The translations under genes were made by a program, and so were the position numbers. A DNA stretch of 44,817 nucleotides from Verrucomicrobiota bacterium (lineage in GTDB: Bacteria; Verrucomicrobiota; Verrucomicrobiia; Chthoniobacterales; Chthoniobacteraceae): positions 1-44,817 of the forward strand of contig JAPLTE010000127.1 of the NCBI GenBank assembly GCA_026398235.1. The letters are read 5' to 3'. Shown here one piece after another: positions 42,659 through 44,817 of this stretch. The notes beneath the pieces are model-generated. The model was not told the DNA's origin. It was given only the letters and a program-made list of their open reading frames with translations, and searched no databases. The number at the start of each line of letters is the position of its first letter. Within the stretch, counting starts at the first letter, position 1.

Positions 42659-44464
42659 TCAGGAAACAACCGCACCGGATGCGTCGATCACGTAAACGCC
42701 GGGGGTGGTGAAGGCATACACCTTCGCCCCGCGGTTTTCGATCCGGTACCCGCGGATGCGCAAATACTCGGGCGTCGCTTCGCTTTTCATTTCCGCGTCG
42801 GTAAGCCGCACGAGCTCGAAGCCGTCGTTGGCGACTTTCAAATTCCGGACGGTTACCTCTGCTCCCGCGCAGGCTTGGATTACCAGCGCCGCGCCGTCGG
42901 CGATCTCGACGTTCTTGAGGCGGACATCCCCCTCCAGCACGAGCGTTGCCTCGCCGCTGATGGAACCGCCGGAGATTTTGGAGCGCACTTCGTCCAGCGT
43001 CAGCGCAAAGGAAGGCCGCAAGATCACGCGCGGGCCGGGCGTCATCGGAATGTCCAGAATCAGCGTTTCCTGCGCTTCGTGGACTGTCATTCCCGCGACG
43101 GAAAGACGGGTGCGGCCCGCCCCGTAAAAATCGGATTCCGCCGTCGCGCCGGATTCCGGCGGGCCGCCCGCTGCGTGCTTGGCGGCGGCATCGGCGACGT
43201 TGTTTTTAATGGCGGAAAAGCACCAGCTCCGGTCAAAGACGGAGACACCGACCCGCTCGTTCGGCCCGAAGAGCTTCGCGAGATCCTGCATCATCGTTTC
43301 AAGCCGGGTCGGCTTCTTGAAAGCAGTCCGCGTGCTGTCCGCATACTTCGGGTTCACGAACTCGGCGATATTGCCCTGCGTGCGTTCGAGGATGCGTGTG
43401 TAGGAGGCCAGCTTCACCACCAGGACGTTGATGTTGCCGGGAAAAAGGGAGAAGCCGCGCTCGTTGGGGACATCCCCCTCCGGGCTGACGGTCGCACGGA
43501 GCAGCGGGTCGAGCTGGTTGTATTCCACGTTGATCACGAGTTCCTTGCCGTTGCCGACCAGCCGGGCCAGCCCGCCCACCGCTTCGCCGGGAATGCGGTT
43601 GACGGCGAGGGAGTTGAAGTCGAACCCTTTTTCCACCGAGACGCCGAGGGCGGCGGGCACGGCATTGAAGACTTGTCCGTTGGTGTCCTGAATAAAAACG
43701 AGATGTTCGAACCCTTGCTCCTTGAGCCGAGCGGCGATTCCGCTGGTGTGCAGGAGCATGTGGATGTCGCCGTGCCCATGCGGCTTGAGGATGAGCTTGT
43801 ATTTTTCCTTCAACGCAAGGTGTCCCTCGTTGTCGGCGATGGCCGGAACGAGTTCCTGCTTGAGAATGTGCACCTGCTCTTTTTGCAGGCCGAACCAGTG
43901 GTGGGCTTCGAGCGAGGCGAGCGTCTTTGCATTGGTGTCCTCGGAAGTCATGATAATCAAAGGCACGGGACGCGGGGCGTCCATGCGGGACTCCATGGCC
44001 TTGAGGCAGGCGGCGTAATGGGCGATGTAAGGAGTGGTCTCCGTCACTTCCACCGGGATGTCGAGTTTGATCCCCGAATACCCCAGCCGTTCGCCGAGTC
44101 CGCCCGCCACCAGCACGAATGCGGTTTTGAAAAAATGGGCTTTGCCCAGAGCTTCATAGTGATCGTAGCTGGCGTCGAATTGCGTCAGATCGACGGGATT
44201 GGGTTGATGGGGCACACACCCCTCGAAGGGATTGGTGCCTTCCCTCGCTTCTGCCAGGAGGGTGCGGGCATTCGAGATGTAACCGACGAGTCCACCGGGA
44301 TAGGAGGCATCGATCCGGGTGAGGTCAGCCAAGAACGCGGCCTTCGCCTCGTCGTTCGTGCCCGGTTGGTCCCAGTCGGCAAAGAGATGCTCTTGATGCG
44401 CCTCCAATAATTTCGCGATGAGCGCCTGTTCAGCCGGGTTGTGGGTCAGATTTTCTCGATTCAT
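42659..44464 (-). CDS. UDP-sugar pyrophosphorylase (plant USP/AGX-UGP-like)
   Basis: 601 residues, much longer than bacterial GalU (about 300) and the same size as plant UDP-sugar pyrophosphorylase. The nucleotide-binding loop is LVAGGLGERLGYSGIK, with the double Gly-Gly and Gly-x-Arg typical of eukaryote-type UDP-sugar pyrophosphorylases. Further markers: PLIIMTSEDTN, the PHGHGDIHMLL substrate loop, and FIQDTNGQ with the metal-binding Asp. A C-terminal region (about 455-601) is rich in short beta-strands, as in left-handed beta-helix domains. It makes UDP-glucose and possibly other UDP-sugars from sugar-1-phosphates. The dsbD stop converges with it 33 bp away. Confidence 0.88.
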   Translation of the reverse strand: MNRENLTHNPAEQALIAKLLEAHQEHLFADWDQPGTNDEAKAAFLADLTRIDASYPGGLVGYISNARTLLAEAREGTNPFEGCVPHQPNPVDLTQFDASYDHYEALGKAHFFKTAFVLVAGGLGERLGYSGIKLDIPVEVTETTPYIAHYAACLKAMESRMDAPRPVPLIIMTSEDTNAKTLASLEAHHWFGLQKEQVHILKQELVPAIADNEGHLALKEKYKLILKPHGHGDIHMLLHTSGIAARLKEQGFEHLVFIQDTNGQVFNAVPAALGVSVEKGFDFNSLAVNRIPGEAVGGLARLVGNGKELVINVEYNQLDPLLRATVSPEGDVPNERGFSLFPGNINVLVVKLASYTRILERTQGNIAEFVNPKYADSTRTAFKKPTRLETMMQDLAKLFGPNERVGVSVFDRSWCFSAIKNNVADAAAKHAAGGPPESGATAESDFYGAGRTRLSVAGMTVHEAQETLILDIPMTPGPRVILRPSFALTLDEVRSKISGGSISGEATLVLEGDVRLKNVEIADGAALVIQACAGAEVTVRNLKVANDGFELVRLTDAEMKSEATPEYLRIRGYRIENRGAKVYAFTTPGVYVIDASGAVVS

Positions 44465-44475
44465 GGTGTCTTAAA

Positions 44476-44561
44476 TTCAGGAATGGGCTCTTTATGCTGT
44501 GGGATTCTGCGATCCATTTCAAGGAGATCGTCATCCCGCTCTGAATCACCCAGTTCCTGAA
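44476..44561. repeat. TCAGGAA-type hairpin, copy 3 (diverged)
   Basis: TTCAGGAATGGG (44476-44487) can pair with CCCAGTTCCTGAA (44549-44561), with a one-base bulge. It is between the divergent starts of the UDP-sugar pyrophosphorylase and metallophosphoesterase genes, the same kind of site as copy 2. Confidence 0.45.
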
Positions 44562-44650
44562 CCGGTAAGCGTTGCATTTTTCCCACTGCGCCGTTAATAG
44601 GCAGTGGACCCTGCGCGAACGTTTTTCGTTCGCATCGACAGCCCAGCCTC

Positions 44651-44817
44651 ATGACGCGCATTCTTTCCGATCTTCACTTTGGCCATGCCAGCAGCCGCGT
44701 GCGGGAGTTGCGCCAGCTTGCCCCGCTGCTGGAAGGGGCGAACCAGATCGTCTTCAATGGCGATTCGGTGGAAATGCTTTTCCTCGACGAACGCGAACAG
44801 GGTGCCGCCGCCGTCGC
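44651..44817 (+). CDS. Calcineurin-like metallophosphoesterase (LpxH-like), 3'-truncated
   Basis: First 55 codons of a gene that runs off the window. ILSDLHFGHASS gives the first metal-binding motif (Asp-x-His, D7 and H9), and VFNGDSVEM gives the second (Gly-Asp). This opening is shared by LpxH/LpxI-type UDP-diacylglucosamine hydrolases and other phosphoesterases. Family identity beyond 'metallophosphoesterase' is not decided by the part seen. Confidence 0.8.
   Translation, partial: MTRILSDLHFGHASSRVRELRQLAPLLEGANQIVFNGDSVEMLFLDEREQGAAAV

Noticed and set aside
42875-44410. A 511-codon open frame on the plus strand opposite the UDP-sugar pyrophosphorylase gene
   Set aside because: No recognisable domain, and the minus-strand gene has a full set of family motifs.

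Overview
The window is high-GC, densely packed bacterial chromosome with many 1-4 bp gene overlaps. The gene set points to a diderm bacterium: DsbD-type reductase, secretin, Tat-like and lipoprotein signals, and an LpxH-like phosphoesterase. A proteasomal ATPase (Mpa/ARC) beside a Dop-type enzyme, a plant-like UDP-sugar pyrophosphorylase, a TMTC-like membrane protein and several weak Shine-Dalgarno sites suggest the PVC/Verrucomicrobiota neighbourhood or a related uncultured phylum. This placement is inference; no 16S rRNA or other decisive marker is present.

Region 1 (1-10766) is a nitrate/molybdenum-cofactor supercluster. It starts inside a nitrate reductase catalytic subunit and continues with a four-cluster ferredoxin, a Rieske protein with a Tat-like N-terminus, and a NarK-type transporter. 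Then come a MOSC protein, mobA (apparently frameshifted in an 8-G tract), a TauE-type permease, moaA, moaD, moaE, moeA, moaC and mogA. A convergent moeB-rhodanese fusion closes the block. It encodes nitrate uptake and reduction together with most of the pathway that makes the enzyme's cofactor.

Region 2 (10767-13567) is less GC-rich and gene-poor. It holds an FAD oxidoreductase-Rieske fusion and two long stretches without a convincing gene, and it ends at a tRNA-Thr(CGT). It may be an acquired islet.

Region 3 (13684-22244) carries leuB, an orphan secretin, trpF, a four-helix holin-like membrane protein, two tiny exported coiled-coil proteins divergent from rpoN, an unknown exported protein and a GT39-like glycosyltransferase. 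Region 4 (22387-27762) carries mpa and dop without pup, proteasome or pafA genes nearby, then gmhA, mrp and a small conserved hypothetical. Region 5 (27771-30619) is pyrR-pyrB-pyrC, preceded by a hairpin with a CNGNGA loop whose lower stem sequesters the pyrR ribosome binding site. It is a strong candidate for PyrR-controlled translation.

Region 6 (30718-39446) holds eda, ruvC, lipB, a TMTC-like TPR membrane protein, lepB and a class II aldolase-fold protein. It continues with a polytopic membrane protein coupled to an ABC-type ATPase in which every catalytic motif is degenerate, a squalene/phytoene synthase, and two tandem glycine-zipper lipoproteins. Region 7 (39475-44817) starts with a 350-bp MITE-like element with 17-bp terminal inverted repeats and a TAA duplication. 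It then has trmB, dsbD, a plant-type UDP-sugar pyrophosphorylase and the start of a metallophosphoesterase. Three related hairpins built on TCAGGAA units lie near 14826, 40467 and 44476.

The items most worth a second look are the pseudo-ABC ATPase operon, the PyrR hairpin, the Mpa-Dop pair, the mobA homopolymer frameshift, the Rieske-linked nitrate reductase and the MITE.
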